NCBI GenBank assembly: GCA_021234155.1
Contig: JAJEKV010000430.1
Location: forward strand, 143,206-207,205
Length of the DNA stretch: 64,000 nt
Reading direction: 5' to 3'
Source: Isoetes taiwanensis
Lineage: Eukaryota > Streptophyta > Lycopodiopsida > Isoetales > Isoetaceae
Of this stretch, positions 1 to 10,478 are shown piece by piece. How positions within the stretch are numbered: the stretch's first letter is position 1; the number at the start of each line of letters is the position of its first letter. The translations under genes and the position numbers were made by a program. The notes beneath the pieces were generated by a model. It saw only the letters and a list, made by a program, of their open reading frames with translations, did no database searches and was not told the origin of the DNA.

Positions 1-721
1 ACCATATCTATTTTTATGCCTCCGATGTTCTTTACTACAGTATAACCATCCATGCAAAAACATTAGGCCTAAAAGCACGAGTCCTATATGCTTTCGCTTG
101 AACTGCTTAGAATCTAAGGAAAGCATGTTAGTTGTAATATGTTAAATACAAATCGGTGTTTTTCAAACAATAAGCATTTCATTCAATAAGCATTGCTAGC
201 ATTCAATCATGAAAAATGGAAAAGCGGAATCATTATGAAAAACAATGGACCCAACTTAGCTTGAGCCTATCACATGGATCGTGATAGAGATCAATAGAAG
301 GATTATTCTATTCTATTCTAGACTATTCTATTCTATTCTATTCATGCATTATTTTTGTGAGTGCATTTGTTTTAGAGGTAAACGTAAGTGACACACATGT
401 AAAAGTTTAGACTACTCAAAGAAGACAATGCATCATATGATCCTAGCAGGTTGTTTCTTGATAGAGAAATATTCAAGTGATGTAGGGTCATGCGGGGGAA
501 GTCCACTTGAGAATTGATTTATACTAAGATCAAGATTAACTATGAGACTTTTGAATGTCGAATCGCAATCTTACATATACGGATAATCTAGTTGTAAGCA
601 AGTTAGGAAAATATGCAATGGCATTAGGGATAGTCAAGTCAAGGACTTCAAGATTCAACATTTTTCTAAATACTTTGCAATAGGCTTTTTTGTTTACAAC
701 ACGACTTCAAGGCGGAGAGGT
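1..721. other. Non-coding, no gene seen
   Basis: AT-rich sequence without an open frame of note on either strand. The only structure seen is the ATTCT microsatellite near position 303-345. No transposon ends or splice-flanked segments were recognised. Confidence 0.5.
303..345. repeat. ATTCT pentanucleotide microsatellite
   Basis: About eight imperfect copies of ATTCT in a row, interrupted once by a GACT variant near the middle. Confidence 0.85.
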
Positions 722-915
722 TTGTCTTTGGTAGTCATATTCAACTACAACCATGTTCAACTAAAACAATCATCTCTTTGTACTTTTTGGGGTATGGTAC
801 TCCTTATTTTGATTCATGGGTTATTAGAAAATATTGGTTTTGGATCTACTAGTGGTGGATCTGCCTCTGGAAATTCAGTTTTCATTGCGGTGACCTTTGT
901 ATTTCCCTAGACTAT

Positions 916-1260
916 ATGTACAAGTCTCACAGTCAATGTCACATGATGAAATGGAGAAGAAGTTATGTGGACCTTATAAGTGATGATAGAGGCCAACACC
1001 TAATGGATTTGTGCAAGTCAATGGAGATGGTGATCTACAATGGGGTAGATCCCTTTCCAGGACCAGGAGGATTTACTTCCAGCAGACCTCAAGGCTCTAG
1101 CGTAGTTGATTACCTCATTGGAGAACCACAACCCCAAATTGTCACAAGTTTTTGTGTCAAAGATGAGTCGGACACATATCACGCCACACTCCGCTTTGAT
1201 GTTGTATGTTTGTCCACCAAGCATGTAAAAGGACCAAGCGAGTCTGATAAAAATCAATAG
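916..1260 (+). pseudogene. LINE endonuclease-domain fragment (non-LTR retrotransposon)
   Basis: The 114-codon open frame resembles the C-terminal half of the apurinic-endonuclease (exonuclease-endonuclease-phosphatase) domain of plant LINE polyproteins. It has the core RGQHLMDLC, then a segment on the theme of V-I-x-N-G, then GFTSSRPQGSSVVDYLI. GSSVVDYLI is the usual motif upstream of the catalytic SDH triad. The expected SDHxPL is degraded to SDTYHATL, so the catalytic histidine is displaced. No N-terminal half and no reverse transcriptase follow in frame. In the intact family the domain nicks target DNA for target-primed reverse transcription. This copy is a dead fragment. Identification rests on motif recognition only. 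Confidence 0.6.
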
Positions 1261-1263
1261 CAT

Positions 1264-1773
1264 AAAAACTAAGGAATATACAAATCATATTGGCGGCTTT
1301 CCCAATTTTTCAAGATCACAACAAAACATTTATAAGGTGGGGTGCCACCAATGGTGAACTTAAGGTAAAATTCACTCCCACAAATTCACATGGCAGTGTA
1401 AAACCATAAAAATTTTCCACAAACTTGTGCTCTAGCACATGTTGAATCAAATCAGTCATTAACTATCTAAAATCAGTCATCACTGTAATTACCATTTCAA
1501 AGTCAGAGTGCGGACCCCTTGATGGTAATCGCTTGCTCAATAGTTGCCTGAGAATATATGTGATGCAAAGGAGCCTTATTGGTGAGGATGTCGTTATAAA
1601 ATGGTGATGGCTGCTGCGGACATGGTGAAGCATTAAAAATGACATGGTGATGGTACGATCAGACCACAATGATTTATATTAGCGGAATGATGAGTTTAAT
1701 TCTGAATGGTGCAAAGAATTTCATGACATGGTGACAAGAAGAACTCAAAAACTTAAAAAGATTACTTCAATAC
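1264..1773. other. No gene seen
   Basis: AT-rich spacer between the LINE fragment and a minus-strand exon pair. Only short random frames are present. Confidence 0.45.
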
Positions 1774-2007
1774 TTAACCATGAACTATAATTTTAGCGAT
1801 CGAAGGAATTGAACCCCATTGACGGAAATCTAGCCAATTACCATTATCTGCACCTGCAAAACAAACATAAATTCGTGTTAGTATATTCAACACATAACAA
1901 ATGACATGTAGAACAAATGGAAATTTTAAAGATACCTTTTGGAGGGATCCTATCCATTGAAGCATATATAGAACATGATCCAAAGATAGGATCCCTCAAA
2001 TGTGTTT
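1774..2007 (-). CDS. Two terminal exons of an unrecognised spliced gene (partial)
   Basis: On the minus strand a 72-base segment (2007 to 1936) is flanked by an AG acceptor (CTTGCTTAG) and a GT donor (AAAAG/GTATCT). An 82-base intron ends in a strong TTTTGCAG acceptor. The last exon (1853 to 1774) ends in TAA. The joined frame stays open and reads like real protein: DPIFGSCSIYASMDRIPPK, then GADNGNWLDFRQWGSIPS, ending IAKIIVHG. I do not recognise the family. A splice-flanked segment at 2423-2238 on the same strand may be an earlier exon. It could be a gene fragment carried by a transposon rather than a gene in place. Confidence 0.35.
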
Positions 2008-3882
2008 CTAAGCAAGACCTTTACCGCTCCAAAGCCTCCAAAATACTTGACTTAACACCAAATCTTGCTCATCTAATTACACCATCAATAAAATAGAATT
2101 CTTCAAATAAAGAATGATAAACAAGATACATTTACATAAGAGTTTGGTAGCATACCTCGAATAGAGGTCAAAGATGCAAACCTTTGCTCAAAGTACAGCA
2201 GATTAATTGTTGAAATGACAATACATGCATTTTTGTCTCAAAGACCCAAACTTTGGAGGTCTTTGTTACTTCGAGACCTATATAGTTCTTCTAAGCCCTT
2301 AAGCTTTCCATTAGCTTGAGATTCTTCATCGAGAATCGATGAACTTGGAGTAAGCTTTTCATTTAGCTTTTTTTTTTCACGCAATGCCGTCCATGAACAA
2401 AGTTGAGTTTTTCGAGGTTGCAAGGCAAGGTCACATCATCTTCTTTGTCTTCAAATGCAGCCAAGGGTAAATTTATAAATAAATCTAAACCTTGCATTTG
2501 CTTGATAAGTTTTCAGCATTAGGCAATTCATGGACATTTTCAGCTTGACATTCATTATTTTCGTGCATATATTGTTTTAGTAAGAAACTCACTTGTTAGA
2601 ATAAGTGGACCATCATCAAGTCACGTGCCTCTGATTCCATCATGTTTTGGGTTGCCCACAGAAGTGTAAACCCTCGTTTATCAATGGGTATGTGGGCATA
2701 TCGGTATATGGCGACATATCTTTGGTGGCGCTCCAAAGCTGGCGCTGCTGTAAACTCTTGGTCATCACCCCATTCCTTCGCCTGACAACGAATGAGCGTT
2801 TCCTTCTTCCGCCTCTCGCCTTGAAGAAACCACTGCACTGCGGTTGATTGCGACCCCTTTTGCCGTCGTATCGGAACCCTTATGTAGCCTTTGATCGGTG
2901 TCGACTCTTAAGCTATATTTTTTTTCCATTTAGTTGGTGACCCTCGTCGATTGCGGAGATATGGCCTTGACATCGATTTAGTAAGTTCAACCAAAATAGA
3001 CTCGTGAGATAAGCTTTTTGAGTTTCTATTTATCGATTATTTAGTCTAGCTTTGCTATCACGATTCATTTTCTCTATCCTTGCTTTGCTCTGCGATAACA
3101 TCTTGGATGATTGATCATGATCGACCAGGCCCTTCACATTCACAAGTCTTGCTTATTGCTATAAAAATGCACGGAAATACCTGCGCAGCCGGAGGATTTA
3201 TGGTAAGATTTATGGTCTACAAGATTGCTTCTTTTGGATTTGTCATTGCCCAAAAATTACGTGCTTGAAATATTAAAGAGATTGGTACTTGGAGATAGAC
3301 ATGTACATGATGGCGTCTAATTCTAATATTGCTTGCTTTTGATTCAGGCTGCTAGAATAAGCGAAATAGAAGAAAGAAATGTTAAGAGGCCTTGATCTTG
3401 GCACTTCAAGTTAGGAAGTAAGTTCATAGCTTCATGTTTCTATTTTTGCTAAGAGCTTGCTCTTGTCTATATTATTATTCATTCTTACATTGCATATCTA
3501 AAAATCTCATTCTACTATATTTTTAGGACACTTCTCAATTCATGGGTTAATGAAGCGAAATGCCTTATTGCGATTAAGGGTACTCAAAAGTACCTTTCTA
3601 CGCAATACATATCTAATGTATCTTTGGAATTATCATTAAGCTTTTTAAATTTTGAAGCTTTAGCGCAAGTTATGCATGTTTGTGAAATATAGATGTAATA
3701 GGATCTATATGGAGTTGGATTACATGGTACGCACTTGATATGAGTTCTGAAATTAGATCTTATGTTACGACTAGCGATTCTGGGGCAGAAACTAGATTAA
3801 GAGGTATTCATTCACATATGCCATGCTCATGACTTGAGGAGGAATGATTGATTATTTTTCGATCTATGACCAAGTGTAACAG
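2008..3882. other. Mostly non-coding; two possible exon-like segments
   Basis: A minus-strand 61-codon frame at 2238-2423 is rich in Lys/Glu/Ser and could be an exon, with a homopolymer of ten A inside it. On the plus strand 3348-3417 is bounded by TTTTGATTCAG and a GTAAGTT donor, and reads AARISEIEERNVKR before a stop. It could be an upstream exon of the syntaxin fragment that follows, but similarity is too weak to assert. The rest shows nothing. Confidence 0.3.
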
Positions 3883-4172
3883 ACTATGGACAACCTAATA
3901 GAGACAAGTGATAGTGAGTCCATCTTTCAGAAGGCAATCGAAGAACAAGGACGTGGTCAGGTATTAGACACCATGAAGGAAATCCGAGATTGGCATGATT
4001 CTGTCAAGGACATTGAAAGAAATCTTCTCGATCTATCAGGTACCCAATTTCCAGCTATAATCATAGGGTTATCATATGGTGACGATCTTGACTTTTGGGA
4101 TTTCAGATTTTTATAGACCGCGGCGGGCTTAATGGAGGCACAAGGGGAATGCTTAATAATATTGAAGTTCAA
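3883..4172 (+). pseudogene. Qa-SNARE syntaxin (SYP1 group) fragment, two exons
   Basis: The first exon (3883-4039) encodes TMDNLIETSDSESIFQKAI, EEQGRGQVLDTMKEI and SVKDIERNLLDL. This matches the segment of plant plasma-membrane syntaxins that leads into the SNARE helix (family theme: IDxLIETGxSExIFQKAI, QEQGRGQ, EIQERHDAV, LLDL). After a candidate 67-base intron (GTACCC...TTTCAG) the second exon (4107-4172) continues the family's FLDMAVLMEAQGEMLxNIE. Here it reads LMEAQGE and then LNNIEVQVK after one missing A, and it ends at a GTAAAG donor. Such proteins sit in the plasma membrane and drive vesicle fusion. The membrane anchor and N-terminal Habc helices are missing, as is the conserved HQ before the intron. 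This is a broken fragment. SYP13-type is my best guess because that subgroup has introns. Confidence 0.75.
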
Positions 4173-5560
4173 GTAAAGTCATGACGTGCATATTTTGAAG
4201 TAGATAGAAAATTGATCTCGAAGGCTTCTTCTCATTGTCATCATCATAATACTAGCAGTTTTGGGTCCATGTAGAATGGTAAAGCTTAATCCACTTTATG
4301 TGCACCCAACAGTTTGTTTCGAGTGGTTGTTGAAGAATCTGTATAGATGGATCTTGAGCGAGCGTCTTTGTTCCGTTTTACAATTCCTTGGCACAATGTG
4401 GGGGTTGAAAAAACATAGTTGACACTCATGTTGACGATCGTCCTTTTATGTAGCAAAACATGTAAAATACGAAATGGAACTCATTAATTCCTTTTTAAAA
4501 TTGGTTTCACCTCTTTGTAGGCCGGTAACTAATCACGCAACATGCACTTTTTAGAATGATGTGCATTCTCAAATGACTTATGAATACTAGGCCTTTATAT
4601 GAAAACTTAATATATTATATGGCTTATGTTCTTTATGCTATAACTAGTTATGTATTTTGATGATTGACAATGTATTAGAACTTAAAATATATGATTTGAA
4701 TGAAAAATGTTGTTTAAAAGTTCAAATACTATTATGCAGAGTAGCTATACATGTTTTTCTTGCAACTCACTCCCCTTGAAACATTTTTTTATTCTAAGTG
4801 TTCTAAGATGTTCTTTAAGCAAAGGGAACTCAAATCCGTTTTAAAATTGAAAAATTTGAATGTTGGCTGTTCCGTTCCCATCCGTTCGATCCGTTCAGAT
4901 TTTGGGTCCAAGTTCCCAAAAAGTTCCGTTCGGGTAACTATGAGTCTATTAGTGATTTGCAATTATCGCGATGGTCCAAGTTTTAGGTTTGAATGTCTTT
5001 TGCATTGGATGCGGTATGATAGGGAGGGTTACATGGCTGAACATATTTGCCATTGGTGAGGAATTGAAAAGATGTTTTGGTGGAGTCTTTTTTCGGTTCT
5101 TTTTATGTCATTCTTGCGAACAAACTTCGAGCTTTCTTTGCTTGAACGCTGAAGCCTTTGCTTAAGCTGTTGAATCTTTCAATTATATTGTCCATTTGGG
5201 GATCTTTGGGATGCTTCTAACCTAGCTGCTAGCACTATTAGATTAGTTGAATAACAAACTTATTTGGCCTATGATTTAGGATAAATTTTAGTATACCTTT
5301 GGTAGAAGTATCTAAGGGCTAAGATTTATCCCATGTGTTGAGTTCGGTTCTCAAAGCTAACGACGAAAAGACATCAAAGTTTTAATATGCATATGGCAAA
5401 TGGGTTCTTTGCTATAGGTGTAGTCCTAGAATTTGATGCAAAAGTCATAGCGTGTGAGAGCTTTGTGGCTATGGAGGAGGATTGAGGGCGAGTATGTGGA
5501 TTTAGAGGACAATGGGAGGCCAATTGGATGGAATGCTTGGAGCGAGGCACAATTTCTTTG
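4173..5560. other. No gene; TTCCGTTC-type short repeat cluster
   Basis: AT-rich. At about 4868-4940 the motif (A/T)TCCGTTC recurs five times within 75 bases, followed by short frames without recognisable similarity. It may be a transposon terminus, but no partner end was found. Confidence 0.35.
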
Positions 5561-5659
5561 AAAGCGGACCTCTAGGCTGAAGCTTTCTGAGTAGAAAAAA
5601 TTGGGGATTAAAAGCGGACCTCTAGGCGAAGCTTTCTGAGTAGAAAAGATTGGGGATTA
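5561..5659. repeat. Tandem duplication of about 50 bp
   Basis: Two adjacent copies (5561-5610 and 5611-5659) both start AAAGCGGACCTCTAGGC and end TTGGGGATTA. They differ by two small changes, so the duplication is recent or maintained. Confidence 0.9.
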
Positions 5660-6328
5660 AATCTTCTTGCGATGGATGGAATTCTGTTCGACATCGCTTA
5701 TGCAGCATTAATGATGTTTTTTAAGTTTGGAGTCATTTTACGGTAAGTGTAGGCGCATCCATGGAGCTTTTATGATTAAAACTAGTTTATGTAAGAGCTT
5801 CTTTTTGTTCTCACGAGCTTGATTTTCGTTTCTAAGTATGTCTTATGTAATATGTGATAATGAGCAGTTGTAGATCTACTTAAATATTGAATTAGGGAAT
5901 TTATACGGTAAAAAGGAGTGATTTAGTAAGGACAAGTAGTGCATAGTTTGCACGTCAAAAGAAAGTGATAAAATACTTGCTTCCAATGATGAACATATGG
6001 TACTTAGCAAGAAGAACATGGTCTATAAGCAAGAAGAACAACTATTTGAAGACATTGCATCTGTGTTTACCCATTTAAGTTTAGAAAGCTCAACGTGCAT
6101 CTTGGCATAAATAAAAATATGTTCCTTGCATGCAGCATGCCAGAAATAGCATCGATCCGAGCCCTCGGATCGTTATTCTAGGATGGGACGAGCAGCTATA
6201 TATGTGCTCTCCTTCTTGTGGCTCGTTATCGGCGTCTTCTCACAGCAGCATCTCTTTCCTTGTCCATACCCTACCCGCCCTTATATGTTATTTTGAGTTC
6301 GTATGTTGGTGATGCTATTTTTTCTTTT
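5660..6328. other. No gene seen; stray copy of a downstream satellite motif
   Basis: Near 6118-6145 the sequence TATGTTCCTTGCATGC plus flanks matches the core of the tandem array at 7180-8450, so a single degenerate monomer lies here. Nothing else was recognised. Confidence 0.45.
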
Positions 6329-6724
6329 ACCACCTCTCGGTGCTGTTTTCTATTTCTATATATGTTTGTTTACATTTTCGAACGTCTAACGGGTGATTTT
6401 TCATCTATGTTTCAGTTCCTGCACTCTTTGTTGTTGTCCACTTTGGGTGTTGCTATAATAATGTTTTTCTTTGTTCATCGGCATTATGCCGCATTATTCT
6501 CCACCTGCGGGTGATGCTGTTTTTTTCCACCTTGAGGGTGACGCATATTTCTGTTCTCCACCCGTTGGGTGATGCTTTTCTTCACCCTATGGGTGATGCT
6601 ATCTCCACCTGCGGGTGATGCTGTTTATTTCCACCTCGAGGGTGATGCATATTTCTTGTTACATGATGGTTCTCCACCCGTTGGGTGATGCTTTTCTCCA
6701 CCCTATTGGGTGATGCTCTCTCTT
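6329..6724. repeat. Array of self-complementary CCACC...GGGTGATGC units
   Basis: At least eight units of the form CCACC(C), four to six variable bases, then GGGTGATGCT, spaced about 30-60 bases apart. Each unit can form a short hairpin because CACC(C) pairs with (G)GGTG. A two-unit higher-order pattern (a CTGCGGGTG unit, a GAGGGTG unit, then a GTTGGGTG unit) is repeated twice. Short plus-strand frames across the array are by-products. Confidence 0.75.
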
Positions 6725-6949
6725 TTTCTGCTATGCTCTTCTTCTTATGTTTCTACTGCTCCTATTGTTGGGGGCTTGTAGTTGTGCGGCTTGCCTCGTC
6801 ACTACTATGCATGTTTGATTTTCTCTAACCATTCACGGGTGTTTTTTAGGGTTCTTTGTGTTGCTTGCATGTTTTACGCCGTCTTCGAGGTCACCTTTTT
6901 TGGCCGCTTATCGACCCATCTCCCGGTTCTCCGGGCAACACATTCAAGG

Positions 6950-7110
6950 TTCTTGGCGACAATTTCTCATTAGGGTTTTCCTTGAAAACCCGCAGAAGGG
7001 CGAGGATTTTTTATCCCGAGTGAGAAGTTATCGCCATTACCTATCTTGCATCGCGCACATTTCTTTTTAAGGGTAGCCGATATTGTTCCTATGGTGGCTA
7101 CCCCTCTCTA
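6950..7110 (+). repeat. Dispersed repeat with conserved stem-loop, copy 1
   Basis: The segment TTTCTCATTAGGGTTTTCC ... ATCCCGAGTGAGAAG and the following CGCC-rich and GGCTACCCCTCTC parts are also present at 54381-54576. The outer arms (TTCTCATTAGGG and CCCGAGTGAGAA) pair in both copies. This looks like the 5' region of a retroelement or a small non-autonomous element. No coding capacity was seen. Confidence 0.55.
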
Positions 7111-7179
7111 TTCTTCAAACAAGCGTGATGAATGACAAGCCTATCTATCGGAATTTGGTTTTGTGTTCTTTGGGAGTTC

Positions 7180-8450
7180 CTTCGAAATAAGCAGGGAATA
7201 TAGAGATAGAGTATATAATAACAAAAACAGGACGGAAAAGAAACATGGTATAAAATAAAACTTGATCTTTGGCTTTGGACTTGCATATAGCATAAACCGA
7301 ACTATCAGCCTTATACTTTTTTCATTGCTCAAGTCCATTGCATGGGAATAATTCACAAACATTCAGCCGGGAACTTTATCTCTTCAAAATGCCTTTTAGC
7401 TTTGATTCTAAAGCATAAAACCACGAACACTTTTTTTGTCAAATAACTTGTTTAAGCAAGCAATGGTTTATGCGGCAACAACGATTGTAATGAATGTGGT
7501 AGCCGCAACTTTATAGAGGTAAAAGATAAAGCTCATAAAAAAGCTCGGCATGCATCTGGCATGGATAAATGTATGTTCCTTGCATGCGGCATGCAAGAAA
7601 TAAACATGAATATAGAGGTAGAGTATATAATAATAGCAAAAAGGAGAGAAAGCAAAAGGTGACAAAAACATGGAATAAATTAAAACGTGATGCTAGCTTT
7701 GGACTTGCATATAGCATCAATTGAACTATCGACCTTATGCTCTCTCATTGCTCAAGTCCATTGCAAGGGCATAATTCACAAACCTTCCAACCATTATGAT
7801 GGGAACTTTATCTCTTCATAAATGCCTTTTAGCTTTGATTCTAAAGCACAACCCTTTTGAACAATTTTTTTATATCGTCAAGCAATTTGCAATTTTTTAG
7901 AAAACAATGGTTTTTGCGGCAACATCGATTGTAATGAATGCGATAGAAAGCAACTTCATAGAGGTAGAAGATAGAAACTCATAATAGAAAGCTCGGCATG
8001 CATCGGCATGGATAAAGAGTATGTTCCTTGCATGCGGCATGCCATAAATAAATAGGAATAAAGAGATAGTAGATAATATTAACAAAATCAGGAGAGAAAC
8101 AAAAGCGAGAGAAACATGGAATAAATTAAACGTGATCTTTGGCTTGGACTTGTATATAGCATAAACCGAACTATCAACCGTATGTTCTTCCATTGCTCAA
8201 GTCCATTGCATGTGCATAATTCACAAACCTTTCACCCATTGCGATGGGGAACTTTATCTCTTCACTTATTTGCCTTTTTAGCTTTGATTCTAAAGCATAA
8301 CCCCGAACAACTTTTTATCTGTCAAACAAGCGCAATTTTTAAGCAAGCGATGGTTTGTACAACAACGATTGTAATGAATGTCAGTAGAAGCAACTTCCAC
8401 GAGGTAGAAGCTCATAATAGAAAAGCTGCATGCATTACGGCGTGGTCCCA
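7180..8450. repeat. Tandem array, three units of about 420-450 bp
   Basis: Blocks such as GCTCAAGTCCATTGCA recur at 7327, 7750 and 8195 (spacing 423 and 445). TATGTTCCTTGCATGC recurs at 7572 and 8020. Each unit holds the same order of segments: ...GAGATAGAGTATATAAT..., CAAGTCCATTGCA, CTTTATCTCTTCA, TTTTAGCTTTGATTCTAAAGCA, AACGATTGTAATGAATG, and GGCATGCAT...GCATGC. Short indels make the copies diverge. Minus-strand frames of 60-98 codons repeat because the array repeats, and they carry no family signature. Confidence 0.85.
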
Positions 8451-9774
8451 TCACAAGCAAAACTGAAGGTGGTATAGACATTCCAACATCGGTATGAATT
8501 TGCTAACAATAAAAGCCTCAATTCTATCAAATAAACTTCCTTAAAACTATAAGAGAATTGAATAATAGACATGTCTTTATTTGCATTCAATTACATTCAA
8601 TAAATAGACATGTCTTCATTCAACTTGCCCTCTATCTTACGAAATTATACCTTGAGAATCCATATATAGAACTTAAAACAACAAAACTGCAATGAGCTTA
8701 TATTGGTTCATATCTGTTGATGAATGAAATACCGTGGTCGCTCATAGAAATCTAGACTCAATTTGCATTGGCTGAAACACCCATCAAAACTCTACAATAG
8801 TAGCGGAATCGATGTAGAATCGCATGAACATTCAATGGCATACATATTTAGATAAATGTATAAAGCAAAAGTTCTTTCCCCATAGAAATTTCAGCAAAAG
8901 ATGCTTCCAATAAAGATCACTGTGAGGAAGGAAAAAATGCATGATTCTTACTATTGCTGACAATATCCTCTCTTATCCATCCTCAAAGCCATGATGGTCA
9001 AAAGATCCGAGGAGAAGAGTCCACGGAGTCGATTTCGAGAGAAGAACGTCTTTTAGATGGCTGCTCAATGATGGAATTAAATTCCCATATTGTACAATTA
9101 GATGTGGTTATGATAGATAGCTTACAGCCCTGAGGTTATGAATATACTATCCACGGACATGGGAATCACGTACCATCATTCATCTCGACAAATCATAAAA
9201 AGCATGCCGCGTGACAATGACACCGGTGGCAATAGATGCTTGTGACATCGATAAAACATTCACGGTGAAATTATCAATCTCTACATTACAGAGTACCCCA
9301 TAGAATATATTACCAAATTAGGATCTGCAATTTTGACAAAAGCAAAAACAATCCCAATGATTATGCTTCACAATAATTATTCTTGCTACTGTCGGTTCAA
9401 AAAGGCTGTTGACGTACCTCTTCTTGATTAAGCGAGAAACAAAGGCATTGTTTGACATAAAAGGCTTAGGAGCAGATTTGGGGAGAGAGTCACGAAGATG
9501 TGTAATGCGGTTGGCGAATCTTGGAGGCGATCGAGAATATATACAACGAAAAACCCTACAACAAATTGACTCCACAACAAAATCCATTTAAAGAGCCTTC
9601 CAAGTGAAAGAATATAGATCCGAATGTAGATTCGAAGCCTAGGAAGAAAAAGTAGACGCATGCATCAAAAAAATCTTACTATGCATCTCTGTCTTCATCT
9701 CTTATGGATTTAGGCATAATAACTTCTGGCTAATGACCTGCTTTCCTTTTAATCAAATAAATCGTAAATCCAAA
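8451..9774. other. No gene seen
   Basis: AT-rich. Overlapping open frames at 9318-9661 on both strands are hydrophobic or basic by composition and have no recognisable domain. No repeats were noted. Confidence 0.45.
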
Positions 9775-10352
9775 TGTTAGTCCTGTGCCTCCTAGTGCGA
9801 GGACTATTCATCATCTGACGGACCAAGTCAAGCTCAAGGATCCAGGGCGGCACGGGTCAGGCCGTCAAAAAGCCAGCAAAAAGACCAAGCGGCGGAACCA
9901 CCTTGATCCAAAGCACGGAGTGCCGCTGCAAAAGCGCCATTTCGGACAAGTGGCGGCCCGTCACGCCGCGTCGGCGTCAGCGTGATTTCAAGCACTTCAA
10001 AGGCACCGCCGGCATTCTACCGTCGGGCCTCCTTCGAGTCGGCAGAGATCGATCAGTGTCTATATTGGGCCAAGGCCATTGTACTATATATATGAGTAGA
10101 GCTAGCACATGAGTTTTTAGATGAGTTTTGAGTCTTGTCTCGCTTCGGGTTTTCTCTCGATTGGAGAGCTCATGTATGTTCATCATTGATATCAAGGAGC
10201 TTATCATTTTCCTCTCATTGTTCTCTTTTGTTCGTTTTTCTTCTTACGGTTCTCTTCTTGCAAATCGGCGTGACATAGTCCCGGATTCTCTGTTAGATCC
10301 TTGGGTCCTCCGAGGGCTGTCTTGCGAGGAGTTCGAACCCGGACCCCAAACA
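9775..10352 (+). mobile_element. LTR of a plus-strand Ty3/gypsy element
   Basis: A 578-bp segment starts TGTTAG and ends CAAACA, so the ends are inverted (TGTT/AACA). It has a TATA-like ACTATATATATGAG about 310 bases in (near 10083), then a pyrimidine-rich leader. A primer-site-like sequence and a gag frame follow directly. The second LTR was not found because the element is cut off at 12696. Confidence 0.5.
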
Positions 10353-10373
10353 TTGTCGCCCTTGCGGGTCTGA
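10353..10373 (+). promoter_or_regulatory. Primer binding site-like sequence after the LTR
   Basis: TTGTCGCCCTTGCGGGTCTG follows the LTR end without a gap. It resembles the TGGCGCC-type tRNA primer sites of plant Ty3/gypsy elements with several mismatches. The tRNA species is not assigned. Confidence 0.35.
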
Positions 10374-10478
10374 TTCGCTTTTCCTTTCTTAAATCGCCGT
10401 AATGCGTCGCAACTTCACGCTGAAGAACTTCTTTCCCGGGCGGCGTCTGCGCTTGGGGCGTCATCAGCGACGAGGAAG

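Noticed and set aside
7897-8193. 98-codon hydrophobic minus-strand ORF as a membrane protein
   Set aside because: Equivalent frames are present in each unit of the 420-450 bp tandem array and differ by frameshifts, so it is a repeat by-product.
6329-8450. CRISPR-like arrangement of short repeats
   Set aside because: The units are contiguous tandem or satellite repeats without unique equal-length spacers or cas genes, and the genome is eukaryotic.
10321-10345. GTTCGAACCC as a tRNA T arm
   Set aside because: It lies within the LTR just before the primer site and has no tRNA fold around it.
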